Below are positions 8,079 to 15,570 of a stretch of 17,052 nucleotides of DNA, in pieces. The stretch comes from Chitinophagaceae bacterium. GTDB lineage: Bacteria > Bacteroidota > Bacteroidia > Chitinophagales > Chitinophagaceae. Each line of letters opens with the position of its first letter. The first letter of the stretch is position 1. The translations under genes were made by a program, and so were the position numbers. The DNA lies in the NCBI GenBank assembly GCA_016715365.1, contig JADKAM010000006.1, positions 1-17,052 of the forward strand. The letters are read 5' to 3'. The notes beneath the pieces were generated by a model, which was not told the origin of the DNA, did not search any database, and worked only from the letters and a program-made list of their open reading frames with translations.

Positions 8079-8212
8079 GCCTATCTTAAAAGGCTCTCCC
8101 CGGCAAGCTGCCATACCAGGAATTACCACTTTGAAGTATTGCACAACAATTTATTTTATTTTACTTTACCTCGTTTTTAAAGAACGATTTAATCATCAAT
8201 AATATAAACACT

Positions 8213-8788
8213 ATGGCAGTAATTAAAAGACCGGATACCCCTTTACAGGAAACATTTAAGAAGTCTAAATTTGATTCTTCTTTACTATCAACATTAAAAC
8301 CAACAAAATTAACTGATGCAGCTATTGCCAAAAAACTGGGTGTTGCAACTGCAGCGTTAAGTACCTCAGTTACCCTTAGCCCCAATAAACCCCGGTCAGG
8401 TAAAAAATTCCTGAGTATGTACTCGGCTATGATGGTACTTGCGGATCCTGCCGCCAGTAATAATATTGCTTTGTTCAGTTCGGGTTTTCCAACAGCAGTA
8501 AGTCCTGGCTTGCAGGTAGCGTTTGATGCTATCACTGCCGGTAAAAAGCACCTGGTTGAATTTAATATTTCGCTGAATGAATCAAATAAAGTGTATAAGT
8601 TCAGGGTGTTTCAGTATCCCACTGCAACTTTCCAGGATATATCCATTTCCGGTTCACAAGTTATTAGTGTGCTGATCAACCCTGAAGCAAATATTACTAC
8701 TTATGGTGCACAGATCATGCAGCTTAATACCAAAGCAGAAAATTGTGGCTGGATCTTTCATTCACTTAAAATTTCTTCGGTGGGGTAA
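8213..8788 (+). CDS. Unidentified 191-aa protein converging on the CIS sheath gene
   Basis: An intact frame beginning MAVIKRPDTPLQETFKKSKF. The first 45 residues are lysine-rich and probably unstructured; the remainder reads as a beta-sandwich, with strands such as SVTLSPNK, GLQVAFDAIT, HLVEFNISLNESNKVYKFRV and QVISVLINPEANITTYG, ending GWIFHSLKISSVG. There is no signal peptide or membrane helix, so it stays in the cytoplasm or leaves by a route other than Sec. I recognise no family. Its only neighbour is the CIS sheath gene, which converges on it across a shared terminator; the undamaged frame and the basic flexible N-terminus fit an accessory or cargo protein of the injection system, which is inference only. 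An antisense frame at 8161-8535 was judged a shadow. Confidence 0.65.
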   Translation: MAVIKRPDTPLQETFKKSKFDSSLLSTLKPTKLTDAAIAKKLGVATAALSTSVTLSPNKPRSGKKFLSMYSAMMVLADPAASNNIALFSSGFPTAVSPGLQVAFDAITAGKKHLVEFNISLNESNKVYKFRVFQYPTATFQDISISGSQVISVLINPEANITTYGAQIMQLNTKAENCGWIFHSLKISSVG

Positions 8789-8804
8789 GTTTCGTAACCC
8801 TTAC

Positions 8805-8840
8805 TTTTTTTAAAGGCTGAGCCATCAGCCTTTAAAAAAA
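8805..8840. terminator. Perfect bidirectional terminator
   Basis: TTTTTTTAAAGGCTGA (8805-8820) and TCAGCCTTTAAAAAAA (8825-8840) are exact 16-bp inverted copies with loop GCCA. It lies between the converging 191-aa and sheath genes and can stop transcription from both. Confidence 0.93.
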
Positions 8841-8852
8841 AGTATAAAATAA

Positions 8853-10367
8853 TTACGATTGCTGCTGTTGTTGCTGAAAGGTTAGCACAATAAATTCAGC
8901 AGGGCGTACTATCGCCAGTTTAACCGTTACCAACAAAAGGCCATCAAGAATATCTGTTGGAGTCATTGTTGCTCCCAAACCAACCTGCACATCAAAAGCC
9001 TGTTCCGGAACAGCGCCGGCCAATGCGCCCTGTTTCCATAAATTATTCAGAAAATTATTCATCATGTTTTTTATGGTAACCCATGTATTGGCATCATTGG
9101 GTTCAAAAACATAAGCACGGCAGGCAAGTTTAAGCGATTGCTCAATCATGATCATGGTTCTGCGTACGTTTATATAGCGCCAGTCCTGGCTATTGCCATC
9201 CAATGTTCTTGCACCCCAAACCAAACTGCCGATACCCGGAAAAGGGCGAATGGCATTTATTGATTTACCGGTAACGGCATCAATATTCATTTTTTCCTGT
9301 TCCTCATGCGATATGTTTACGGCAGGAGAGTTAACCATTGAAAGAGAAACATTGGCTGGTGATTTCCATACACCTCTTGTACTGTCAACCAGCGAATAAA
9401 TACCGGCCATGGCAGCGCCTGGAGGCAAAAGGTTCAGCCTGTGTTTAATCTCAGCCATTATCTGTGTATAGGTTGTGCTTACTGCAATTAATGCCTGGTG
9501 CAAATTTGTATTTTCAGTTTCAATCCTTTTTGCAGCTTCGTCTTCAGTTTCTGTAGCTGTTGTTTTTTTTGCAGCATTCCATGTATCAATTACAGCTGTA
9601 ACATTCTTTTCAGGTAAGATGATTTTTAAATCATCTGTTGTAACATCCAGGTTGGTAAAATTAATTTCTGATGCCTTTACAATACTTGTATTTAGCCAGG
9701 GATAATATGCAGCACCATAATTCAATGCTTCAGATCCAATGGCGGTTCTGAATATTGCAAATGTTTCATCAAGTGTTTCATCAGTCTCCGGTATCACATC
9801 AAAAATTCCAAACCGGCTCTGCGTTTCTTTGCAATGTTTTAAAACATCTGTATACAATCCGTAACAGGCATTTCTGTCATTTACAAAATCGGGTATCAGC
9901 ACAATGGTAGGCTCAAAGCTTCTTTTCAACTTGTTAAATACATCGTGTTTTACAAAATCGTTTTTATTTATAACCGGTTTGGTTATGCCATCACCTTCAA
10001 AATTTCCTAAAGAAAAAATGTAACAATTGCTTCCGCCATTTTGATAAAACAAACGTATGCAGTTGTAGAAATAAAATATTTCATTGGGGTTTAACAGCAA
10101 ATCTGAACTGAAAGCTTTAATGGTAAAAGGTGGCGGGCCTGCAGCGGTCAATTTAAATTTATGGTGTTTACCTTGCCCAAACAATTCAACATATTCAGCA
10201 AAAGAAGTAATGCGTGTTGGTTCGCCTGTGAGTGATTTGCTTTTTCGCTCTGCTTTTTCGGTATAACCAATAAATACCGGTACAGCAGTTTCCACAGCAA
10301 CAACCGAACCGGGGAAAGCATTCTTTTCTTCAATATAAACACCGGGTGTCATGTATGTTGATGCCAT
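8853..10367 (-). CDS. Contractile injection system sheath protein (phage tail sheath family)
   Basis: An intact frame of 504 residues. The start MASTYMTPGVYIEEKNAFPG and PVFIGYTEKA are the N-terminal signature of phage/eCIS tail sheath proteins. The insertion domain lies in the middle, with a charged helix (TETEDEAAKRIETENTN). The conserved C-terminal domain has LLPPGAAMAGIYSLVDSTRG, VWKSPANVSLSMVNSPAVNI, SINAIRPFPGIGSLVWGART, DWRYINVRRTMIMIEQSLK, EPNDANTWVTIKNMMNNFL and RPAEFIVLTF. Such proteins stack around the inner tube and contract to drive it into a target. The single-protein, long sheath separates this from TssB/TssC type VI sheaths. The tail ends in six glutamines before a final Ser. 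It is the last gene of the tube-deaminase-sheath group, 26 bases after the deaminase stop. Confidence 0.96.
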   Translation of the reverse strand: MASTYMTPGVYIEEKNAFPGSVVAVETAVPVFIGYTEKAERKSKSLTGEPTRITSFAEYVELFGQGKHHKFKLTAAGPPPFTIKAFSSDLLLNPNEIFYFYNCIRLFYQNGGSNCYIFSLGNFEGDGITKPVINKNDFVKHDVFNKLKRSFEPTIVLIPDFVNDRNACYGLYTDVLKHCKETQSRFGIFDVIPETDETLDETFAIFRTAIGSEALNYGAAYYPWLNTSIVKASEINFTNLDVTTDDLKIILPEKNVTAVIDTWNAAKKTTATETEDEAAKRIETENTNLHQALIAVSTTYTQIMAEIKHRLNLLPPGAAMAGIYSLVDSTRGVWKSPANVSLSMVNSPAVNISHEEQEKMNIDAVTGKSINAIRPFPGIGSLVWGARTLDGNSQDWRYINVRRTMIMIEQSLKLACRAYVFEPNDANTWVTIKNMMNNFLNNLWKQGALAGAVPEQAFDVQVGLGATMTPTDILDGLLLVTVKLAIVRPAEFIVLTFQQQQQQS

Positions 10368-10393
10368 AGAAAAGTTTAAGTTAATAAAGAAAA

Positions 10394-10899
10394 TTATACA
10401 TCAGCCTCATTAAATGATAAGGTAATGCTGTTAATGCTGGTATTTACTTTGCGGCAGTTGATGCCGGCTTTATCCAGCATCAGCCTGGATGCTTTTGCAG
10501 TATCGCTGCCGGCATATTTATCCGACAGGTAAATAACTTCTGCAATACCGGATTGTATAATTGCTTTTGCGCACTCATTGCAGGGAAACAGGGCAGTATA
10601 AATTTTGCAGCCATGCAGATCCATACCAATATTGTTTAAAATGGCATTTAGTTCTGCATGGCAGATGTAGGGGTATTTTGTCTCTAAAAATCACCCTGCT
10701 TTTCCCAGGGAAATTCATCATCATCGCAACCCATAGGCAGCCCGTTGTAACCGGCACCAACTATTTTATTCTTGTCATTTACAATACAGGCGCCAACCTG
10801 TGTATTGGGGTCTTTACTGCGGCGTGCACTTAATACGGCCACGCCCATAAAATATTCATCCCAGGAAATATAATCCTGTTTCTTTCTTAATGCCGGCAT
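10394..10899 (-). CDS. dCMP deaminase, close to the eukaryotic DCTD type, one frameshift
   Basis: Converts dCMP to dUMP, the precursor of dTTP. From ATG 10899: DYISWDEYFMGVAVLSARRS, KDPNTQVGACIVNDKNKIVG, AGYNGLPMGCDDDEFPW; then the frame meets a stop because a T5 run at about 10685-10689 should be T6. With that base restored the text reads GDFLETKYPYICHAELNAIL. The zinc site and catalytic Glu are in CHAE, and the two zinc cysteines in FPCNECAK. The tail has SGIAEVIYLSDKYAGSD. Length about 168 residues, normal. The blocks line up closely with human DCTD as I recall it (RSKDPN.QVGACIVN, TKYPY.CHAELNAI, ALFPCNECAK). It lies between tube (35-base gap) and sheath (26-base gap) on the same strand, so it is probably co-transcribed with the CIS genes. 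Confidence 0.93.
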
Positions 10900-10934
10900 A
10901 TTTGTTTTTTAATTGCTTAAACTGAAATCATATT

Positions 10935-11387
10935 TTATGCCAGTGCCAAACCCTCATGCGCCAATTCCATAGTCTCTACAGCTGGTTCGTTGGCATCCGA
11001 TTTCATATCGGTAACTGTAATTTTACAGGGAAAAGCGTTTGCAAGTGTCCACGACATAGCAACTTCATTTTTTTCATCAAGCAGCGATATGGTAATTGTT
11101 GATCTTTCAAAAGTATTCGCCACTACTTTTTTATACAGATCCCAGAAACCTTTATCATCTTTAAAAATTCCTTTCTTAAGTGTTACGTTCCCGAATTTTT
11201 TTATGCCGGGCATTTTAACGGTCGAAAATTCTTTACTGTTCCCCTGGCGGTATTCAATTTGCTGTATCTCTGCACTCAGGCCGGTTACTTCCTGGAAAAA
11301 TGCTTCTTTGTCACCTATCTTAACTGAAAATTGAAATTTGACCAAGGGCCAGGTTGATTTGGATTGTTCTTTTCCGGTTTCTGCCAT
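10935..11387 (-). CDS. Contractile injection system inner tube protein (gp19-like)
   Basis: An intact 150-residue frame of the T4 gp19-like tail tube family. Signs are the early WPLVKFQFSVKIGDKEAFFQ, then EVTGLSAEIQQIEYRQGNSK, a lysine/glycine loop VKMPGIKKFGNVTLKKGIF, WDLYKKV, the strand STITISLLDEKNE and the late AMSWTLANAFPCKITVTDMK, closing with VETMELAHEGL. The protein forms hexameric rings stacked into the inner tube, whose lumen can hold cargo in eCIS particles. It is the first gene of the tube-deaminase-sheath group and is divergent from the methyltransferase, with a 60-base gap that must hold both promoters. Known Afp-type clusters carry more than one tube paralogue; only one is seen here. 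Confidence 0.95.
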   Translation of the reverse strand: MAETGKEQSKSTWPLVKFQFSVKIGDKEAFFQEVTGLSAEIQQIEYRQGNSKEFSTVKMPGIKKFGNVTLKKGIFKDDKGFWDLYKKVVANTFERSTITISLLDEKNEVAMSWTLANAFPCKITVTDMKSDANEPAVETMELAHEGLALA

Positions 11388-11447
11388 AAAAAATAATTTA
11401 AGTTTGAATATACATATTTTTAGTGCTGTAACATAGAAATTTTATGC

Positions 11448-12053
11448 ATGATGAATCTGTTGGACCAGGCAAGTATTTTGCGTTTTCATGATGGGCTGAT
11501 CAAGGAATTTGGAGTTGCATCCAATGCAGCATTGGGGTGGAATAAACAAGCAGGGCAGGAGGCAAGGTTTAAAATTTTGTCGGGCATTGGTATGCTTAAC
11601 GGCCAATCAGTTTTAGATGCTGGTTGCGGCCATGCCGATTTATATGCCTACCTGGTAAAGCTTTACCCGCAACTGAAATATTATGGGGTAGAACAGATAC
11701 CCGGCATTTTGCAAATAGCTGTTGAGCGCTACATTCATTTACCTGAAGTGAATTTATTTGAAGGAGATTTTACACTCGAAGGTTTACCGGTAGTTGATTA
11801 TACACTTGCATGCGGGTCTTTAAACTACCGCAACAGCGATGATTTATTTGTGTTGAAAACCATTGAAAAGTTATTTAACAACAGCCGCATTGGTTTTGGG
11901 TTTAATTTATTGCGTACAATTGAACCTGCGGATGGTTTCCTCGTTGCTTATGATCCGTCTTACATTACAGCCTTTTGCCGCAAGCTTACCGGTAAGGTTT
12001 CTTTAATTGAAAATTACTATGGCGAAGATTATTCAGTATTTATGTATCACTGA
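11448..12053 (+). CDS. Class I SAM-dependent methyltransferase
   Basis: An intact 201-residue frame with a Rossmann methyltransferase core. Motif I, the SAM glycine loop, is SVLDAGCGHADLYAYL at about residues 54-70; the acidic end of strand 2 is in YYGVEQIPGI; GDFTLEGLPVVDYTLACGSL matches motifs III/IV; the C-terminal beta-hairpin is in KVSLIENYYGEDYSVFMYH. It has no specificity domain, so the substrate (small molecule, protein or lipid) cannot be told. No DPPY/NPPY motif is present, so it is unlikely to be a DNA amino-methyltransferase. It lies between the two CIS gene groups on the opposite strand and converges on the next gene with an 18-base gap. ATG 11448 is followed at once by a second ATG at 11451. 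Confidence 0.88.
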   Translation: MMNLLDQASILRFHDGLIKEFGVASNAALGWNKQAGQEARFKILSGIGMLNGQSVLDAGCGHADLYAYLVKLYPQLKYYGVEQIPGILQIAVERYIHLPEVNLFEGDFTLEGLPVVDYTLACGSLNYRNSDDLFVLKTIEKLFNNSRIGFGFNLLRTIEPADGFLVAYDPSYITAFCRKLTGKVSLIENYYGEDYSVFMYH

Positions 12054-12071
12054 TCATTTGATACACTGCAA

Positions 12072-12469
12072 TTAAAACTTAAGCACAGAAATAGTTTTTG
12101 ATGAAAGATCGGCTTTGCTGACCGTTTCGTTTTCTTTTATCTCGGCATAACCCTGCTCTTTCATAGTAGCTGCAGTTTTTTTAAGCTGCTGAATAAATTT
12201 TATTTTTTGCGCCTTGCTGAATTCTTTTAATCGGAATGCAAGATAGTACTCCCCCTCACGGCCCATGGGGCCAATATTGTCAACGGCTATTTGTTTTATT
12301 TTGTACTGCTTTTTAAAACTCTTTATCAGTTTAATTACCGGCTCATCTGATGGAACACCGCAGCACATACTGCCGAAACTTACTACAACCGGGTAAGTAG
12401 TACTGTTTTGTGCAACAGCTGCATTAGATAATAAGGCGGTGAAACATATTGCGAAAAGTATTTTTGCAT
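12072..12469 (-). CDS. Small exported protein of unknown function, one frameshift
   Basis: The obvious frame starts at 12368 with MCCGVPSDEP, but the same frame is open upstream and gives a good signal peptide: ILFAICFTALLSNAAVA then QNSTTYPVVVSFGSMCCGVP. An ATG at 12469 reaches it if the A5 run at 12461-12465 is A6 (MQKILF). The mature protein of about 110 residues has VIKLIKSFKKQYKIKQIAVD, GREGEYYLAFRL and a helical KAQKIKFIQQLKKTAATM. It carries a Cys-Cys pair near its N-terminus. I do not recognise the family. It lies between the PAAR gene and the methyltransferase, so it could be cargo-related or immunity-like, but nothing in the sequence shows that. Confidence 0.65.
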
Positions 12470-12561
12470 ACTGGTATTTTATAATGACTGTAAGATGGTT
12501 GAAAAGCCAAACAGTTTACAATATTTTTTGGCTTAACAAAAACTTCACCAACCTGCCTGGT

Positions 12562-12864
12562 TTATCCACCAATTAAAACCGTAGGGCATCCCAATACAAT
12601 AGAGCCGCCGTGTGCTGTGTTATCACCCATACGGGCAGCGGGTTTACCGCAGATCATTACCGTAGCCGATCCTTTTACAATAGAATCGGGTGGCCCCACA
12701 CAAACGGCATTATCTCCCAAAACGGCTGCCGGCATTTTGCCAATTAAAACGGTTGGTGCACCGGGCCCAACTATGGGCCCGCCCACATGTGGTATGGGGG
12801 GTAATCCCGGCGTTACCATCGGGCAGGTGTGCATATCTGTCAATCTTGCTGCAGGGCTTCCCAT
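12562..12864 (-). CDS. PAAR-domain spike tip protein
   Basis: An intact 100-residue frame made only of a PAAR domain: GSPAARLTDMHTCPM at the start, PHVGGPIVGPGAPTVLIGKM, AAVLGDNAVCVGPPDSIVKG, GKPAARMGDNTAHGG and CPTVLIGG. PAAR proteins form a metal-bound cone that sharpens the VgrG-type spike of contractile systems. His and Cys residues in the THT/HTC and CVGP/TAHGG parts are the probable metal ligands. No C-terminal toxin is fused, so this tip is structural and any effector must be elsewhere. It starts 12 bases after the spike gene stop, the classic spike-tip pair, and is probably co-translated with it. Confidence 0.96.
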   Translation of the reverse strand: MGSPAARLTDMHTCPMVTPGLPPIPHVGGPIVGPGAPTVLIGKMPAAVLGDNAVCVGPPDSIVKGSATVMICGKPAARMGDNTAHGGSIVLGCPTVLIGG

Positions 12865-12876
12865 TGTTTTTTGTTT

Positions 12877-14675
12877 TTAGTTTATCATTACCATGGCTCC
12901 TGCAATGGTTGTTTCGCCTGCGGCAGAAAATTCGGCCGAAGCTGTTCCTGTTGCTTTAAGCTGAGTTTGCGCATTTATATTAACTGCCAAACCCTGTAAA
13001 ACAAGATCGGAAGTTGCAGCAGTTTTTATATTACCTGTTGCATGCATTTCGATGTTTCCTTTGGCAGAAATTTTAATATCTTTTGCACTATCAATTGTAA
13101 TGCCATCACTACTTAAATGAATGCTGTTGCTGTTCTGATCTTTAATTTCAATTGATTTTCCGTCATCGCTTATGATGATTGAATTGTTGCCGGGCGTTAA
13201 TAAACTGATACTTTTTTTCTCTTCATCAAATTCAATCTTCATATTACTGCGGGTTACAAAAGCCTTTGAATTATTTTTTGCTTCTGCAGTATAGGGTGCA
13301 GTATTTTTCCCATTGTATAACGATCCCAGTATGATTGGGTAACGTGGGTCATTGTCTAAAAATCCAAGTACTACTTCATCACCCACTTCAGGCAAAAAAA
13401 ATGAACCTGATTTATTGGATGCATAATAATGCGCCATCCTGGCCCAGGTTGTATTAGGTGTGCCTGAAACGGAAGGTATCTCCAGTTGTATCCTGTGCAT
13501 ATTTTCGGGATCCCGGTCAATTTGTTTTACCGTTGCCAGTTGCAGTCCCTGCATGGCAGGAAGCTGGCCCATTGCCGGCGGAAAAGAAAAATCCCGGCTT
13601 TTGTAAATCAGATTATTATCCAGCCCAAAATCAACCGTTGTGTTCCAGTTTCCCGAATCAATGGTATGTGTTATTGCAGAAACAAATGCATTACCACTCA
13701 GTTTGTTCCTGCTCCTTTTATTTCAATAATACTTCCTGTTTTAGCCAGTGCATTGCCAAAATACTTTACCCTTCCTTTAAAAGCATGTAACCTTTTGCGT
13801 AATAAAATACTATTGGCCCATGTTTTTAATGCTTCGGTGGTCATTGGAGTAGCGGAAGTTAAATTCAACGTGGTCTGCGAAAGTTTAGATGGCAGATCTC
13901 TTGCTTTTATATTACCCTGGCTGTTCATTGCAGGCTCAGTTGCAGCAGCATTTATTAGAGTAAGCGTTTTAGTATTCCATGCAGATGCATTTACAGCCGA
14001 TGGCTGAAATTCAGCATTTAAAGTACCTTCAAAAGCCATCAGCGAGACACCGGCTTCAATTGTCAGTACAGCAGAATCCGAAAATTCCGGAGCATTAAGC
14101 ACCATGCCGGCATTATCATCCATGGTAATAATAAATCCATTAAAATCACAGCGTGACAAAATAAAATCCCAGTCGGATGCCAGTTTTTGAAACATGCTTT
14201 CATTCACTTCCAAACAGCTGCCAACACTGCAACTGATCCCATATTCTCCTATGATATTTTTTATCACAGCATCATCTGTCTGCTTTTCAAAATACCTTTC
14301 AGTTTTATTATACGTCATTTTTACAGCTTCATGTTTACACGTTATTGCAAATGAATAATGTGTTTCGGTATCAAGCTTTACACTATGCTTTACAATTACT
14401 CCTTTAAAAATACTGCTGGCTTCTCCGCCGGTATAACCTGCAAAAATTTCTACAACATTACCAGGGTTAAAATCATCGCTGTCTGTAATTGGTATATTGC
14501 CTGAGTCTATATCAACTTCGCCCATTAATACCAGTTCGGCTGTGGATATTCTATTAATAGCATGGTGCACATTAATTGATTGTATACCATAGCTGTCACT
14601 CATATCAACGCCATCTAATTTTATTTTAATCAACGGTGCAGGGTCTTCTATTCCTGTAAAAGGTGTATTTGCCAT
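12877..14675 (-). CDS. Contractile injection system spike protein (VgrG/gp27-gp5 type), one frameshift
   Basis: About 599 residues once one base is restored near 13708, where AAAC needs one more A. Before the break: MANTPFTGIEDPAPLIKIKL, VEIFAGYTGGEASSIFKGV, a gp27-like hub through KGRVKYFGNALAKTGSIIEI and KGAGT. After it: KLSGNAFVSAITHTIDSGNW, TTVDFGLDNNLIYKSRDFSF, then a gp5-like OB fold (VKQIDRDPENMHRIQLEIPS, WARMAHYYASNKSGSFFLPE, VGDEVVLGFLDNDPRYPIIL, GSLYNG) and a repetitive beta-helix (GKSIEIKDQNSNS, ISAKGNIEMHATGNIKTAA) ending GAMVMIN. It trimerises as the hub and needle of the particle and carries the PAAR tip encoded next. No effector domain is fused. A simple call would report two genes, 13698-14675 and 12877-13572. 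Confidence 0.95.
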
Positions 14676-14760
14676 GTTTTAGTTTTATAATGTAAAATAC
14701 AATTCATTCCTGATTTTAAAACACAGGCCAATCTCCGGCAGCTATGCCAATATCAAAATA

Positions 14761-14792
14761 AAAAACGGGCAACCAATATGCTGCCCGTTTTT
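14761..14792 (-). terminator. Terminator after the four-helix membrane protein gene
   Basis: AAAAACGGGCA (14761-14771) and TGCCCGTTTTT (14782-14792) pair over 11 bp with a 10-base loop. On the minus strand it is followed by TTTATTTTG. It lies 19 bases past the stop of the gene at 14812 and separates it from the spike gene. Confidence 0.88.
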
Positions 14793-14811
14793 AAAACAAT
14801 ATTTTATTTTT

Positions 14812-15359
14812 TTAACGTCTCAACCACCAGCCCAGCCAAAGGCCGGTAACACCCCAGGCAATCAAAGCATCTGTAAAATGAGCCATCAGGTCAAAACTGG
14901 GATACCAGATGTGCATGGTATAGGGGCCATGCAGGAAACTAATAATTCCGGTGCCTAATGTGCTCACAAATACAGTTCCAAATGAAGGCGCATTTATTTT
15001 GGTTAAGAGCCAGCATAACAGCCAGATGATAAAAATATTAACAACCAGGCTACGGCCCATGTTCATAAACATTTTATCCATGCCCGGCATACTTTTATGG
15101 TATACTACCTCTGCCCATGGCTTTCCTTCAATTGCTTTCATTTGTTTTTCCATTTCTTCGTTAGAAGTACCCGGAGCAAATCTCGGCATCATATATCCAC
15201 CATCTTCACTAAACTGTGTATTGAGGTATGCCATGATGCTGTCCTGCTTAGGCGTATATCTTTGCCGGGCATCATGCCGGTTTAACATGGTCCAGGAAAG
15301 GAATTGCCAAAGAAAAGAATAATGCCGCCAACTATGGCACCAATGATTGTTTTTTTCAT
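14812..15359 (-). CDS. Four-helix inner membrane protein of unknown function, one frameshift
   Basis: The natural start is ATG 15359 (MKKTIIGAIVGGIILFF). A TTT run at about 15308 should be TTTT, after which the frame continues WQFLSWTMLNRHDARQRYTP to the end at 14812, giving about 182 residues. Four membrane segments are visible: IIGAIVGGIILFFWQFL near the N-terminus, SLVVNIFIIWLLCWLLTKI, FGTVFVSTLGTGIISFL and ALIAWGVTGLWLGWWL. Between helices 1 and 2 lies an outside loop of about 90 residues with YMMPRFAPGTSNEEMEKQ. I do not recognise the family. A frame opening at 15438 reads through the leader out of register (MQKTRKKLAFKY) and is rejected. It stands between the protease and the spike gene with its own terminator. 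Confidence 0.7.
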
Positions 15360-15515
15360 AATTGTAGTTTTTGTTTATACGAACAAAATAAAAAGAAAAA
15401 CGGTATTTAAAAGCTAATTTTTTCCTTGTTTTTTGCATAAAAAATATTTGTTTAACATTATTTGAGAACCTCGCACCTGGTGACTTTGCAGTTTATACAC
15501 TCTAACTTCGTTCAT

Positions 15516-15549
15516 AAAAAAAAAGGCCCTTACTGAGCGGGCCCTTTTT
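15516..15549 (-). terminator. Terminator after the secreted protease gene
   Basis: AAAAAGGCCC and GGGCC-CTTTTT form a GC-rich stem with one bulged base around TTACTGAGC. A run of nine As on the left supplies the U run on the minus strand. It lies about 22 bases past the protease stop. Confidence 0.8.
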
Positions 15550-15570
15550 CATTATTAATAGAAAACCTGA

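Larger units (their letters stand above)
7757..8212. other. Gene-free stretch holding small-RNA-like element copy 2
   Basis: About 450 bases without a credible gene. The only structure seen is the repeated element at 7944-8078. The remaining AT-rich DNA probably holds promoters for the gene at 7756 (minus) and the gene at 8213 (plus), but no clear -33/-7 pair was found. Confidence 0.6.

Noticed and set aside
8161..8535. Antisense 124-codon frame with a hydrophobic end
   Set aside because: It lies fully opposite the 191-aa gene, has no protein-like domain pattern, and the plus-strand frame is longer, with a terminator right after it.
11448..12053. Methyltransferase as part of a restriction-modification or BREX-like defence system
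   Set aside because: It has no DNA-target motif and no restriction enzyme or other defence partner is nearby.
13458..14007. Plus-strand frames opposite the spike gene
   Set aside because: They are shadows of the minus-strand spike coding sequence, with no plausible protein features.
8853..14675. Type VI secretion system (T6SS-i to iii)
   Set aside because: There is a single long sheath of phage/eCIS type rather than TssB and TssC, and no membrane complex genes are seen.
8853..14675. Complete prophage
   Set aside because: No capsid, portal, terminase, integrase or lysis gene is present; only tail-type injection parts are.
15360..15438. Upstream extension of the four-helix protein gene to 15438
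   Set aside because: The extra residues are out of register with the natural MKKTIIGAIVGG start and come from the indel, not from a longer protein.
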